Shown here one piece after another: positions 9,502-18,238 of a DNA stretch of 64,000 nt. The notes beneath the pieces are model-generated. The model had not been told where the DNA came from. It ran no database searches and saw nothing but the letters and a program-made list of their open reading frames with translations. Location: the NCBI RefSeq assembly GCF_001624695.1, contig NZ_JSEP01000011.1, positions 1 to 64,000 on the forward strand, given 5' to 3'. Numbering within the stretch: the stretch's first letter is position 1; each line of letters begins with the position of its first letter. Made by a program: the position numbers and the translations under genes. Source of the stretch: Labrenzia sp. OB1 (lineage in GTDB: Bacteria; Pseudomonadota; Alphaproteobacteria; Rhizobiales; Stappiaceae).

Positions 9502-10221
9502 ATGAAGAAAGTGGAGCGTATGACAGCAGACGAGCCCGTAAACAAGGAAAAGCTTTTGGGAAAAAGCTTTGTCTTTGAAGCGCTTGACGAACAAAGCCGG
9601 CGGGATCTCACCGCCTTTGCCCATGTCAAACGCTATTCTGCAGGTGAGACCGTTTTCGACATGGGGACCCCCGGCCAGAGCATGATGGCAATCGCGGAAG
9701 GCACCGTGCGCGTCGGCATGCCGACACCGAATTCCCGCGATGTGACCTTAGCGGAGCTGACCGCCGGGGATGTCTTCGGAGAAATTGCGCTGCTGGATGG
9801 CGGTGAACGGTCTGCGAATGTCCGCGCCCTGACCAATTGCACCCTCGTGGTGCTCGAAAGGCGTGCCTTGCTGGAGGTCCTGCAACGCAATCCGGCGTTT
9901 TCGATCCGCATCATTGAACTTTTGTGCAAACGGGTCCGGCGCTCCGACGAGCGGATGATGGAAATCGCCTTCCTCGGATTGCCCTCGCGCCTTGCCCGGC
10001 TGCTGCTGCGCATAACCGTGGCCGCGCCAGGAAGCGAGGAGAAACCCCTGACGAAATTATCGCTATCCCAGTCCGAAATGGCCTCCATGATCGGCAACAC
10101 GAGGGAAAACGTGAACCGCTGCCTGCGCAAATGGCAGAAATCAAGCCTGGTCGACCTGAAGGAAGGCTGGCTCATCCTGCGGGACCGGGAGGGCCTGGAG
10201 ACAATAGCCGAGGGCGAGTAG
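9502..10221 (+). CDS. Crp-type cyclic-nucleotide-binding transcription regulator
   Basis: This 239-residue protein has a cyclic-nucleotide-binding beta-roll with the phosphate-cassette pattern FGEIALLDGGERSANV (E and R-S as in E. coli Crp), a dimer helix and a C-terminal winged helix with recognition segment NTRENVNRCL. That segment keeps the R-E-x-V-x-R positions that read TGTGA. There is no FNR-type cysteine cluster at the N-terminus. cAMP binding is therefore plausible. The start could be ATG 9502 or ATG 9520; GGAG lies only three bases before the latter. It is divergent from the FecR-cyclase pair, the likely local source of its ligand. Confidence 0.85.
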   Translation: MKKVERMTADEPVNKEKLLGKSFVFEALDEQSRRDLTAFAHVKRYSAGETVFDMGTPGQSMMAIAEGTVRVGMPTPNSRDVTLAELTAGDVFGEIALLDGGERSANVRALTNCTLVVLERRALLEVLQRNPAFSIRIIELLCKRVRRSDERMMEIAFLGLPSRLARLLLRITVAAPGSEEKPLTKLSLSQSEMASMIGNTRENVNRCLRKWQKSSLVDLKEGWLILRDREGLETIAEGE

Positions 10222-10423
10222 TTCGGCCCGAACCTCGGGCAGGATCGTGTGAACACGGAAAACGCGCCGGTCCTCAGGGGGCAGGCAACGGATTTCCCGA
10301 CAGAATTTTCAGGGCCTCGACCGTGTGGTGTTGCGCGTCACATGTGCTGCCAGGGGGGCAAACCTAAGTATTGGTTATCGGCGGAAACGAATTCGCCGGG
10401 ACCAACACAAAGGCAAAATCCTG

Positions 10424-10768
10424 ATGTTCAAGAAAGCAATTCTCACCACTTTGGCGGTCGTCGGCCTGGCGGCGGCTGTGTCCACGACCTCCGCATTCGC
10501 CGGAAGCCATGGCTACAAAGGCGGCTACCACCACAAGAATCACGGGTACCACCACAAGAACCACGGCTACCACCACAAGAACCGCGGTTTCCGCCACAAT
10601 AACTACTGGTACCGCCACAATACCTACAAGGCTCAGCGTGGCAACAACTGGCAGCAGCATGTGGCCTGGTGTTCCGACCGATACAGATCCTACCGCGCCC
10701 AGAACAACACCTTCCAGCCATTCAAAGGCCAGCGCAGGCTGTGCAGCTCCCCCTACTTCAAGGGCTGA
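10424..10768 (+). CDS. His-rich BA14K-family secreted protein
   Basis: The 114-residue product has a signal peptide ending at SAFAG, a glycine/histidine-rich tract (residues 34-61) made of four 7-residue repeats, and a C-terminal BA14K domain with [19 protein letters not shown] and a closing Cys in RRLCSSP. BA14K proteins are small envelope proteins of this bacterial order, sometimes with lectin-like activity. The His tract suggests metal binding (inference). ATG 10424 follows AAGG at 10410-10413. A strong terminator follows. Confidence 0.85.
   Translation: MFKKAILTTLAVVGLAAAVSTTSAFAGSHGYKGGYHHKNHGYHHKNHGYHHKNRGFRHNNYWYRHNTYKAQRGNNWQQHVAWCSDRYRSYRAQNNTFQPFKGQRRLCSSPYFKG
10523..10606 (+). repeat. 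Four 21-bp tandem repeats coding His-rich heptads
   Basis: Units start at 10523, 10544, 10565 and 10586 and encode [21 protein letters not shown] and the diverged GFRHNNY. The first three differ from each other by only a few bases, so the array is recent or kept uniform. Confidence 0.85.
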
Positions 10769-10836
10769 CCCTGCCGAATAGCTGACTGCTTGGGCTTCCC
10801 CCTGCCCGAGACCTCCACCCGGTGAATGCCGGCGAC

Positions 10837-10866
10837 ACCCCCGGCTGAAGCCGGGGGTTTGTTTTT
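10837..10866 (+). terminator. Terminator after the BA14K gene
   Basis: A perfect 9-bp stem, ACCCCCGGC and GCCGGGGGT, with loop TGAA and a tail TTTGTTTTT. It lies about 70 bases after the BA14K stop. Confidence 0.85.
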
Positions 10867-10993
10867 GCGCACTGCCTTGCTCTGGAGTGTGTGCGTTCAG
10901 GCGGATTTCAAGGGTTCAGAAAGACGCTCGAGACAGTGTTTGCATTGCAAATGCGTTCAGGCGATTTCCTCAATTCAATTTAGGCGGCATGTT

Positions 10994-12565
10994 CTAGATC
11001 CGATGTTCTTCGAGAAATGCACCGATGGCGTTCAAACAGACCTGCCAGGCCGGTTCCCGGTCGACCAGGATATGGTTGTGGCTTTCCAGCGGCACGAACT
11101 GCGCCCCCGGGATGCCCGAGGCGACCGCCCGGCCCTGGTCCAGCGGGATCCGCTGGTCATGTCTGGAGTGCAGAACGATGGTCGGAGTACGCACATCCGC
11201 CAGCCGGTGCCGGACATCGATATGACCGAATGCGTCCTGAAAGCGGGCAGCATTTTGCGGTGACGTTGTCAGGCGCTGAAATTCGTCGAACCAGGCCAGC
11301 GTTTCCGCACTCGCCTCGGGCATGAAGGTCTGCGAGAAGATATGCCGGTAGGCGGGATTGTCCGTTCCCCATCCCAGTTCGGTCAGCGTCCGCACCGCTT
11401 CGCGTCTTGCCTGTTCCTCAGGGCTGGCAAGGTGCCGCCAGCCGGCCGCGTAGCCGCCGATCAGGATCAGGCCTGACACGCGATGCGGATGCCGCACCGC
11501 ATATTCGATCGAAACAGCACATCCCTGGGAAATGCCGATCAGGGGAAACCGTTCCAGACCAAGCGTATCGGCCACCGCCTCCAGATCCTCCACAAAGGCC
11601 TCGAAACTCAGATCCTTGACGTCCCAGTCGGAGAGGCCGCAGCCGCGCTCGTCGTAACGGATGAAGGTGCGGCGGCGGGCAATCTCGCTGAAACTCCTGC
11701 CCCAGATCGGGCTCGACCAGTCGAATTCAAGGTGATTGAGCCAGTTCGCCGCTTTCAGCACTGGAGGCCCGGAGCCGATACTCGCAAAGGCGATCTTCGT
11801 GCCGTCGGCCACCTCGCAGAACCCGATGCGCTGCGCCCGCAGGGCCCGCGCCCGCGCCTTCTTGACCCGCATCTGGGCATCCTGCGTTCTTGTTTCGTAA
11901 ACACCGTTTTCGGCCGCCTTCATGCGGGCGCTTGCCGAGCCCCCGTCGCTCCTTGCGGCGTCCCGTCTTGCGACCGACTGCCGATGGGCGTCCGCGTCGT
12001 CGGGGTCGGCTTCCGCCCACAGCCGCATCCACTTTCTGGCAGCGGTGGATCCGGTGTCGGGATGGGTTGCCAGCCGTTTCAGAACCTCCACCTGCGCGGT
12101 CCGCGCATCCTCCCGCTCAGCCGTCAGCCAGGCATCGAAGGTGTCGTCACCGGCACCGTCCAGCCCGTCGAGCAACACCCGTTCAAGCCGATGCGCCATC
12201 CGTTCAAGGTCTTCGACAGCAGGCGGATTGTCCTTGTCGCGCAATCTTGCATGAATATCGGTGATGTCGACGCGGATGCCACCGGGCACGAACTGCACCC
12301 GCTCGCGGTCGGCAACGATCCTGACCTCATCCGGACCGTCAACGGTCTTGCGCAACTTGCTGAGCGCCCAGCGCAGCGCCGCTTTAGGATCGTCGGGAAT
12401 GTCCCAGAACAGTTCGCAAAGACGCTCCCTGCGATGGGGCCGCCCGGTGGCGATCAGAAACGCCAGCAGCGCCCGGGCCTTGCGCGAAGCGGGCAAGGAG
12501 ACCTCTTCGCCCGAAGACAAAACCCGCAATTCACCCAGGAGAGAGATCTCAAGATCCTGAGACAT
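10994..12565 (-). CDS. Winged-helix/BTAD regulator fused to alpha/beta hydrolase
   Basis: The 523-residue protein starts with an OmpR/SARP-type winged helix (about residues 5-95, with PASRKARALLAFL and ALRWALSKLRK), followed by a BTAD-like helical region to about 230. A basic linker leads to a complete alpha/beta-hydrolase (about 255-520) with the nucleophile elbow GISQG near 346, acid HSRHD and the histidine in SHNH. It may be a transcription regulator whose hydrolase-like domain senses a small ester or other ligand, or an enzyme controlling its own expression. No obvious target gene is adjacent. The architecture is seen; the function is open. Confidence 0.85.
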   Translation of the reverse strand: MSQDLEISLLGELRVLSSGEEVSLPASRKARALLAFLIATGRPHRRERLCELFWDIPDDPKAALRWALSKLRKTVDGPDEVRIVADRERVQFVPGGIRVDITDIHARLRDKDNPPAVEDLERMAHRLERVLLDGLDGAGDDTFDAWLTAEREDARTAQVEVLKRLATHPDTGSTAARKWMRLWAEADPDDADAHRQSVARRDAARSDGGSASARMKAAENGVYETRTQDAQMRVKKARARALRAQRIGFCEVADGTKIAFASIGSGPPVLKAANWLNHLEFDWSSPIWGRSFSEIARRRTFIRYDERGCGLSDWDVKDLSFEAFVEDLEAVADTLGLERFPLIGISQGCAVSIEYAVRHPHRVSGLILIGGYAAGWRHLASPEEQARREAVRTLTELGWGTDNPAYRHIFSQTFMPEASAETLAWFDEFQRLTTSPQNAARFQDAFGHIDVRHRLADVRTPTIVLHSRHDQRIPLDQGRAVASGIPGAQFVPLESHNHILVDREPAWQVCLNAIGAFLEEHRI

Positions 12566-12836
12566 TCACGATTCCCGTCTGACTGGAAGAAAAACATAAG
12601 ATGAAGATAATTATCATCTTTCTGACAACGCTGACAACAACGGTGAGCAAATAGGGCCCGCCGCGCCTCGCATGGCCTTTCAGTTGGTGAAAACCGACCC
12701 CGCCCCGACTGGCTAAGCCATGGCTTGCCGCCGGGAACCGGCAGGGATCGCACTTGTGTACATTTTATCGGATGCAGGAGCGGATTCGGTCTTGCGGGTT
12801 GCGCTTCAAAAGCCGTGTCGCTATTCACCTAAATCG

Positions 12837-12859
12837 CTTCGTCTGAATTGCAGACGAAG
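12837..12859. repeat. Inverted repeat just before tRNA-Leu
   Basis: CTTCGTCTG and CAGACGAAG form a perfect 9-bp stem around AATTG, ending four bases before the mature tRNA 5' end. It may be a processing structure, a regulator site or chance. Confidence 0.5.
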
Positions 12860-12863
12860 TGAA

Positions 12864-12949
12864 GCGGGCGTGATGGAATTGGTAGACATACCGGACTTAA
12901 AATCCGGAGGCCCTAGGCCGTGCGGGTTCGAGTCCCGCCGCCCGCACCA
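12864..12949 (+). tRNA. tRNA-Leu (anticodon UAA), CCA encoded
   Basis: The acceptor arms GCGGGCG (12864-12870) and CGCCCGC (12939-12945) pair perfectly, followed by discriminator A and encoded CCA. The D-arm includes TGGTAGACA, the anticodon loop ACTTAAAAT gives TAA, a class II variable arm is present, and the T-arm contains GGTTCGAGTCC. All are diagnostic of a leucine tRNA. Confidence 0.97.
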
Positions 12950-13010
12950 TTCCCCGGCGCATCCGCCTCCTGTGGCAAGGGAGACGGTTGATGGCGGCGC
13001 CGGGATCGCC

Positions 13011-13670
13011 TCATGGGATCACATTGTTCTTGAACACAAGGCATTGTGTGAACTGGTATTCATTTTCGGCATTTTCCGACCAGTTGACGATAATCTCGCC
13101 CTCAAGCGTCATGACTTCAGACAGGGCTTTTCCGAGATCCCAGACGAGGGTTGAAAAGCGCTCATGTGTCAGATTGTCAGCCTGGACGATGACGCAGGCA
13201 TCTTTTCTGAGAACCCGGCAGACTCCTGCGTAAATACTCTGAAGCCTTTCCAGGTAGATGTCATATCCGTCGTATCGGGGATCTCCGTTGTAAAGAGGAT
13301 TCCACTCGTGCCAGTGAGGCATGTACGGTGGTGACGTGATCGAAAAATCCATTTCAGGCAAGTTGAAGGACCCGATGTCGCCGCTGTCGCCGAACAACAG
13401 GTTGTCTTTTGAATTCACGCGGGATTTCACCCAGTCATACCTTTGCCGATCAGCCTCAATTCCATAAGGGATCCTGGCCTTTTGCTCACAGACGAAGAAA
13501 GTGGTTCCCAGCCCGGAAAACGGATCGAACACCTTGTCTCCCGGCTTTGTGAACCGATCCAGCAGGACCGCGACCAGACTGTCCGGGAATCTGATGTCGT
13601 CCCCGTTCTGAAAATCCGGCAGCGGACGCTCGTACGTGTACGGAACCGTCAGCAGTTCAGAAGTCGGCAT
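13011..13670 (-). CDS. Orphan DNA methyltransferase (N4-cytosine or N6-adenine type)
   Basis: The 219-residue protein carries the AdoMet-binding motif VFDPFSGLGTT (residues 47-57) and the catalytic motif TSPPY (112-116). Motif order is I before IV, and there is no obvious separate target-recognition domain, so it is compact. TSPPY favours N4-cytosine methylation, but the sequence does not settle the base. No restriction enzyme is adjacent, so it may be a solitary regulator-type methylase or an immigrant beside the tRNA-Leu gene. The ribosome site is weak (GTGAAA before ATG 13670). Confidence 0.8.
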   Translation of the reverse strand: MPTSELLTVPYTYERPLPDFQNGDDIRFPDSLVAVLLDRFTKPGDKVFDPFSGLGTTFFVCEQKARIPYGIEADRQRYDWVKSRVNSKDNLLFGDSGDIGSFNLPEMDFSITSPPYMPHWHEWNPLYNGDPRYDGYDIYLERLQSIYAGVCRVLRKDACVIVQADNLTHERFSTLVWDLGKALSEVMTLEGEIIVNWSENAENEYQFTQCLVFKNNVIP

Positions 13671-14117
13671 GTTTCACTTTCCCGTCGACATCTGACAATG
13701 AAAGCACGTCTTTTGACCGCACGCCAACGCTTTGGCCGCCAACTTGAAGATGATTTCGATCCGTCTGCTTGTGCGCCCCGCCAGGCAACATCCACACCAC
13801 GTGGGTCAACGGCCCCGGCTTGAGCAGCTCTTTTCAGATCTCCCCGAAACGTCCGTCCAGGGCAAAGCCGCGGACATCCGGGATCGCAAGGACCGAACGG
13901 TTGTTTTCCGTTTTCGATCAGCCCTCGCGCGGCCACATGCATTGGTTCGCAGAGCCGAAGAGCGCCATTCCCGACACTTTAACCGCACGTGGAACTGGAA
14001 ATTGCCACCTCGTGACTGTATGTGAACATGTGAGACAGAAGAATAATCAACGGTGCCGGACTGCACGACAAGACTTGATCGGGCCGGCCCGGTCCAGTTG
14101 CAAGACACGAGTACAAG
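13671..14117. other. Intergenic, no gene seen
   Basis: Between the divergent methyltransferase and map genes there are only overlapping frames without ribosome sites. It should contain both promoters. Confidence 0.5.
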
Positions 14118-14948
14118 ATGGTCAGTTACATTGACGCCGCAGAAGCTCCCCTGAAGAACACCGGCCAGATCCGCCTTTACGGTCCCGCCGATTTCGAGGG
14201 CATGATGCGCGCCGGCCAGTTGACGGCCGCCTGCCTCGATGAACTCGCCGATATCGTCAAACCGGGAACGACCACCGAGGAAATCGACGAATTTGTCTAC
14301 CAGTACGGCATGGATCGTAACGCCATTCCCGCGACACTCAACTACCGTGGCTATACCAAGTCGTCCTGCACCTCGATCAATCACGTGGTCTGCCACGGCA
14401 TTCCCAACAACAAGGCCATGCGCGAAGGTGATATCGTCAACATCGACGTGACCTTCATTCTCGACGGCTGGCACGGCGATTCAAGCCGCATGTATCCGGT
14501 CGGCACGGTCAAACGCGCCGCCGAACGTCTGATCGACGTGACCTATGAATCGCTGATGCGCGGCATCGAGGCGGCCCGCCCCGGCAACACCACCGGAGAT
14601 ATCGGCGCTGCCATCCAGACCTTCGTGGAAGCCGAACGCTGCTCGGTGGTACGCGATTTCTGCGGCCACGGACTGGGACTACTGTTTCACGATACCCCGA
14701 ACATCCTTCATTACGGCCGCCCGGGAGAAGGTGTCGAACTCAGACCCGGAATGATCTTCACCATCGAGCCGATGGTGAATCTGGGACGCCCCCATGTGAA
14801 GGTCCTGAGCGACGGATGGACGGCCGTGACGCGCGACCGATCGCTGTCGGCCCAGTTCGAGCATTCCATCGGTATCACCGAGGACGGATGCCAGATCTTC
14901 ACCACGTCGGCCAGGGGACTTCACAAGCCCGGTCGTCCGGACGACTAG
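14118..14948 (+). CDS. map: Methionine aminopeptidase, type I
   Basis: The 276-residue cytosolic enzyme removes initiator methionine from nascent proteins. The five metal ligands are visible in order: Asp in NIDVT, Asp in HGDSSRM, His in CGHGLG, Glu in FTIEPM and Glu in QFEHS. The substrate-pocket motif around CHGIPNN is present. Length and layout fit type Ia. radC follows after 15 bases on the same strand, so the two are probably cotranscribed. Confidence 0.95.
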   Translation: MVSYIDAAEAPLKNTGQIRLYGPADFEGMMRAGQLTAACLDELADIVKPGTTTEEIDEFVYQYGMDRNAIPATLNYRGYTKSSCTSINHVVCHGIPNNKAMREGDIVNIDVTFILDGWHGDSSRMYPVGTVKRAAERLIDVTYESLMRGIEAARPGNTTGDIGAAIQTFVEAERCSVVRDFCGHGLGLLFHDTPNILHYGRPGEGVELRPGMIFTIEPMVNLGRPHVKVLSDGWTAVTRDRSLSAQFEHSIGITEDGCQIFTTSARGLHKPGRPDD

Positions 14949-14963
14949 GGCCGCAGCAAGACC

Positions 14964-15641
14964 ATGGGGGCCGAGGATCACAAGGGGCATCGTCAAAGGC
15001 TTCGGGAGAGATTTCGCACCACCGGTGCACAAAGCCTCGCCGACTATGAACTCCTGGAATTCCTGCTTTTTTCCGCCCTGCCCCGTCAGGATACCAAACC
15101 GATCGCCAAGGCGCTTATCAAGCGCTTCGGATCCTTTTCCGCTGCTCTTGCCGCACCCCGAGCGCGCCTGAAGGAAATCGACGGTCTGTCGGACATCAGC
15201 ATCGACAGCCTGCAGGCGGTTCACGCTTCCATCGCCCGGTACCATCGTTCGGAATTGAACGACCGCCGGCCGCTCGACAGCTGGCAGAAGGTCATCGACT
15301 ATCTGCAGGCCTCAATGGAACATTCCGGCATCGAGCAATTCAGGGTGCTTTATCTGGACAAGAAGAACGGCCTGATCGCAGATGAAGTCCAGCAGACCGG
15401 CACGGTCGATCACACGCCGGTCTATCCGCGCGAAGTGATCCGGCGCGCCCTCGATCATTCGGCAACAGCGCTCATCATGGTTCACAACCACCCCTCCGGC
15501 GATCCCACGCCATCGCGGGCGGATATCCAGATGACCCGGAAGATCATCGAGATAGCCAATCCGCTCGGTATCGAGGTTCATGACCACATCATTGTCGGCA
15601 TGAGAAAGAATGTGAGTTTCCGCGGCCTGCGACTGATCTGA
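14964..15641 (+). CDS. radC: RadC-family JAB/MPN-domain protein
   Basis: The 225-residue product has an N-terminal helix-hairpin-helix region (RLRERF to about residue 85) and a C-terminal JAMM metal motif HNHPSGDPTPSRAD, as in the RadC family. The cellular function is unsettled; it was once linked to DNA repair. It lies just downstream of map, an order common in alphaproteobacteria. Confidence 0.93.
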   Translation: MGAEDHKGHRQRLRERFRTTGAQSLADYELLEFLLFSALPRQDTKPIAKALIKRFGSFSAALAAPRARLKEIDGLSDISIDSLQAVHASIARYHRSELNDRRPLDSWQKVIDYLQASMEHSGIEQFRVLYLDKKNGLIADEVQQTGTVDHTPVYPREVIRRALDHSATALIMVHNHPSGDPTPSRADIQMTRKIIEIANPLGIEVHDHIIVGMRKNVSFRGLRLI

Positions 15642-15845
15642 CCGGCATCGCCACCTGAGGTTCAAACCTTGAGGCGGATCGACGCGCGCGCCGCGAACCG
15701 GGGGGCACGCAAACCGCGATTCTGATTGTTTTCGTTGAAACATCCAAAGCTGACCCAGCGTCTGTTTACTGTAATTTTACTATGAACTTAGGGTCATTCC
15801 TTAACCCCGAGAGGCAATACTGCTTCAAAATAAATCGGGCGGCAG

Positions 15846-18167
15846 ATGAACTATTCGGCGAAAAACTCAGGCGGAAAGATTGCAGGAGCGATCATCGTTC
15901 CGATGGTCGCCATTGTGCTGATTTCCGTATTCGGCATTTTTGGCGTGATGCACTGGTCCGCCCATCTATCCGATCGCAATGCCGAACAGTCGCAGCACAC
16001 ACTCGTTGCCGGCGCCATGCAGCTCACTCAGAACCATTTGGTCAAACAGCAGACCGGTGTGGCGATCTGGGAAGAAGCCTACCACGTCGTCAATCAGACG
16101 GATCCGGATAAAAACTGGATTCACAACAACATGACGCATTGGTTGTACCAGAATCACGGCTTCACCAAATCGATGCTGATCGATCGGGAACTCGCGGTGC
16201 AGAGCGTCTACGCCCATGACCTCACTCAGGTGTGGATGACGCCAAACCTGATTGAAGACCTTCGGCCTGCCGTCGCCAAGGTACGCGCCCGCTACATCGT
16301 TTCCATGAAGAAAACGCCTTCCGGTCTGTACCGCTTTGCCCCTGAATACAACGAAACCCGCCGCTCGATCGCCGAAACCGGCGTTCTCAGCATAGATGGC
16401 CAACCTCATCTGTTCACCGCCTCGGCCGTCGTGCCGCAGATCCTCTCCATCTCCAAGAAGCGCACTCCTCCGGTAACACTGGTGAGCCTGATGCCGCTGA
16501 ATGGCGAAAAATTGCATGAAATCGCAGAGATGACGCGGCTGGAAGGGTTCGTGCTGAAAGGTTTCGAGGAAAGCTCCACGGCAGGTCCTCAGCCGAGCCG
16601 TCGGGCGAACACGGATGGCGCCGGCCAGTTTCAGCTTTACTCACCGCTCGGCCGGGGCGTTGGGGTGCTGGGCTGGAACACCACTCGTCCCGGCAGCCAG
16701 ATGCTCGACCGGATCACACCGTTCCTTGCCCTGGCCGCCTTCATGATCGCCGCATTGGTGATTGCGGTCATCGTCTTTACCCGGCTGATGACAAAACGGC
16801 TGGCAAGGAGCGAAGCCAAGGCCGTTCTTGCCGCGCGTCATGACGCTCTTTCGGGTCTTCCGAACCGAGCCAGGTTCCATGCGCTTTTGAAAGAAGCTCT
16901 TGAAACGGGCTTCGGCAAAAATACGAACACGGCAGTCGTCTATATCGACCTGGACCACTTCAAGGACATCAATGATACACTGGGCCACTCGGCTGGCGAC
17001 CAGGTAATCGTCGCGGTCGCGCAACGGTTGAAGTGGGTCATTCCCGATGACGGCATTGTCGCCCGGATCAGCGGCGACGAATTCGCCATGGTCATCCGAA
17101 ACTGTGAAGATGACGAGTGGCTGGAATATATACTGGATCAGGTTCAGGACGAGATCGGACGCCCGATCATGATCGGCAGCCATGAGCTGTTTGCCAGCCT
17201 TTCCATGGGTGTGGCGGTCGCCCCCAGGGACGGGAACGACCCCGACGACCTGCTCCGCAAGGCCGACATCGCCCTTTACGATGCCAAGGCCAACGGCCGC
17301 AACCGGCGCTCCTTTTTTGAAGCGAACATGGAACACCAGGTTCAGTCCCGGGACAGGCTGTCGCGGGAACTCCGCCTCGCCTTGCAGAACGACGAACTGG
17401 ATCTCGCCTATCAGCCGCAATCCGATACCGGCGGTCGCCGGATCGTATCGGTCGAGGCTCTCGCCCGCTGGACCAAGCCGGATGGCACGGTTGTCTCTCC
17501 GGCCCAGTTCATTCCGGTTGCCGAGGAGACCGGCCTGATCAACGAACTCGGCATCTGGGTTCTGAACAAGGCCTGCGCCAAGGCGCATGACTGGCCGGGT
17601 GTGATCGTTGCGGTGAACGTCTCACCCAACCAGTTCAAACATCCGCGTTTCGTTGAAAAGGTCATGGCCATCCTGGCGGCGAACAATCTTCCGCCACAAC
17701 GCCTGGAGATCGAGGTCACCGAAAGCGTGTTCGCCGGGCGCAACGATTCCGTGCTCAAGGCGTTGCGTCGGTTGAAAAACCTCGGCGTGAAGGTCGCACT
17801 CGACGATTTCGGTTCCGGATACTCCAGCCTGAGCTACCTGCGCCGCTTTCCCTTCGATACGCTCAAGATCGACCGCGATTTCCTTTCCGGCATGAACGGC
17901 AATCCGGAGGCCGAAGCCATCCTTGTATCGATCATTCAGCTCGGCAAGGCACTGGGCATGACAATCGTCGCGGAAGGCATCGAAACGCTTGAACAGCTTC
18001 GCTTCCTGCAGGCGCACGATTGCCACCGGATGCAGGGATATTATATCTCCAAACCGCGTTCGGAAGCCGATCTGACGGCGTTTCTGGAGGAATTCAACGG
18101 CGATAGCGGCGGCGGTTTCGGAACCGATCTCAGCTTTCAGCCCCGCAAGGTCGGCGCGAGGTTCTAG
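15846..18167 (+). CDS. CHASE4-like membrane sensor with GGDEF and EAL domains
   Basis: The 773-residue protein has a first membrane helix (about 12-35), a periplasmic CHASE4-like sensor region (about 40-290), a second helix (about 293-315), a GGDEF domain (about 325-490) and an EAL domain (about 500-755). The cyclase signature is SGDEF at 409-413, a tolerated variant of GGDEF. The EAL domain is intact: E537-A-L, NVSPNQF, EVTES, LDDFGSGYSS, LKIDR and VAEGIE. It should degrade cyclic di-GMP and may also make it, in response to an external signal. It stands alone. Confidence 0.92.
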   Translation: MNYSAKNSGGKIAGAIIVPMVAIVLISVFGIFGVMHWSAHLSDRNAEQSQHTLVAGAMQLTQNHLVKQQTGVAIWEEAYHVVNQTDPDKNWIHNNMTHWLYQNHGFTKSMLIDRELAVQSVYAHDLTQVWMTPNLIEDLRPAVAKVRARYIVSMKKTPSGLYRFAPEYNETRRSIAETGVLSIDGQPHLFTASAVVPQILSISKKRTPPVTLVSLMPLNGEKLHEIAEMTRLEGFVLKGFEESSTAGPQPSRRANTDGAGQFQLYSPLGRGVGVLGWNTTRPGSQMLDRITPFLALAAFMIAALVIAVIVFTRLMTKRLARSEAKAVLAARHDALSGLPNRARFHALLKEALETGFGKNTNTAVVYIDLDHFKDINDTLGHSAGDQVIVAVAQRLKWVIPDDGIVARISGDEFAMVIRNCEDDEWLEYILDQVQDEIGRPIMIGSHELFASLSMGVAVAPRDGNDPDDLLRKADIALYDAKANGRNRRSFFEANMEHQVQSRDRLSRELRLALQNDELDLAYQPQSDTGGRRIVSVEALARWTKPDGTVVSPAQFIPVAEETGLINELGIWVLNKACAKAHDWPGVIVAVNVSPNQFKHPRFVEKVMAILAANNLPPQRLEIEVTESVFAGRNDSVLKALRRLKNLGVKVALDDFGSGYSSLSYLRRFPFDTLKIDRDFLSGMNGNPEAEAILVSIIQLGKALGMTIVAEGIETLEQLRFLQAHDCHRMQGYYISKPRSEADLTAFLEEFNGDSGGGFGTDLSFQPRKVGARF

Positions 18168-18238
18168 AGCCTGTCGCGATCAATTGAACTTCCAGAGTCG
18201 GTCGAGCCGGTAGCGATTAATCGCAATGTGTGCACTCG

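Noticed and set aside
10332-10351. A second Crp-like site near the BA14K gene
   Set aside because: TGTGG and TCACA are eight bases apart, with one half-site mismatch, so it does not match TGTGA-N6-TCACA.
13806-14474. Minus-strand frame overlapping the start of map
   Set aside because: Overlaps the conserved map gene for more than half its length and has no family resemblance.
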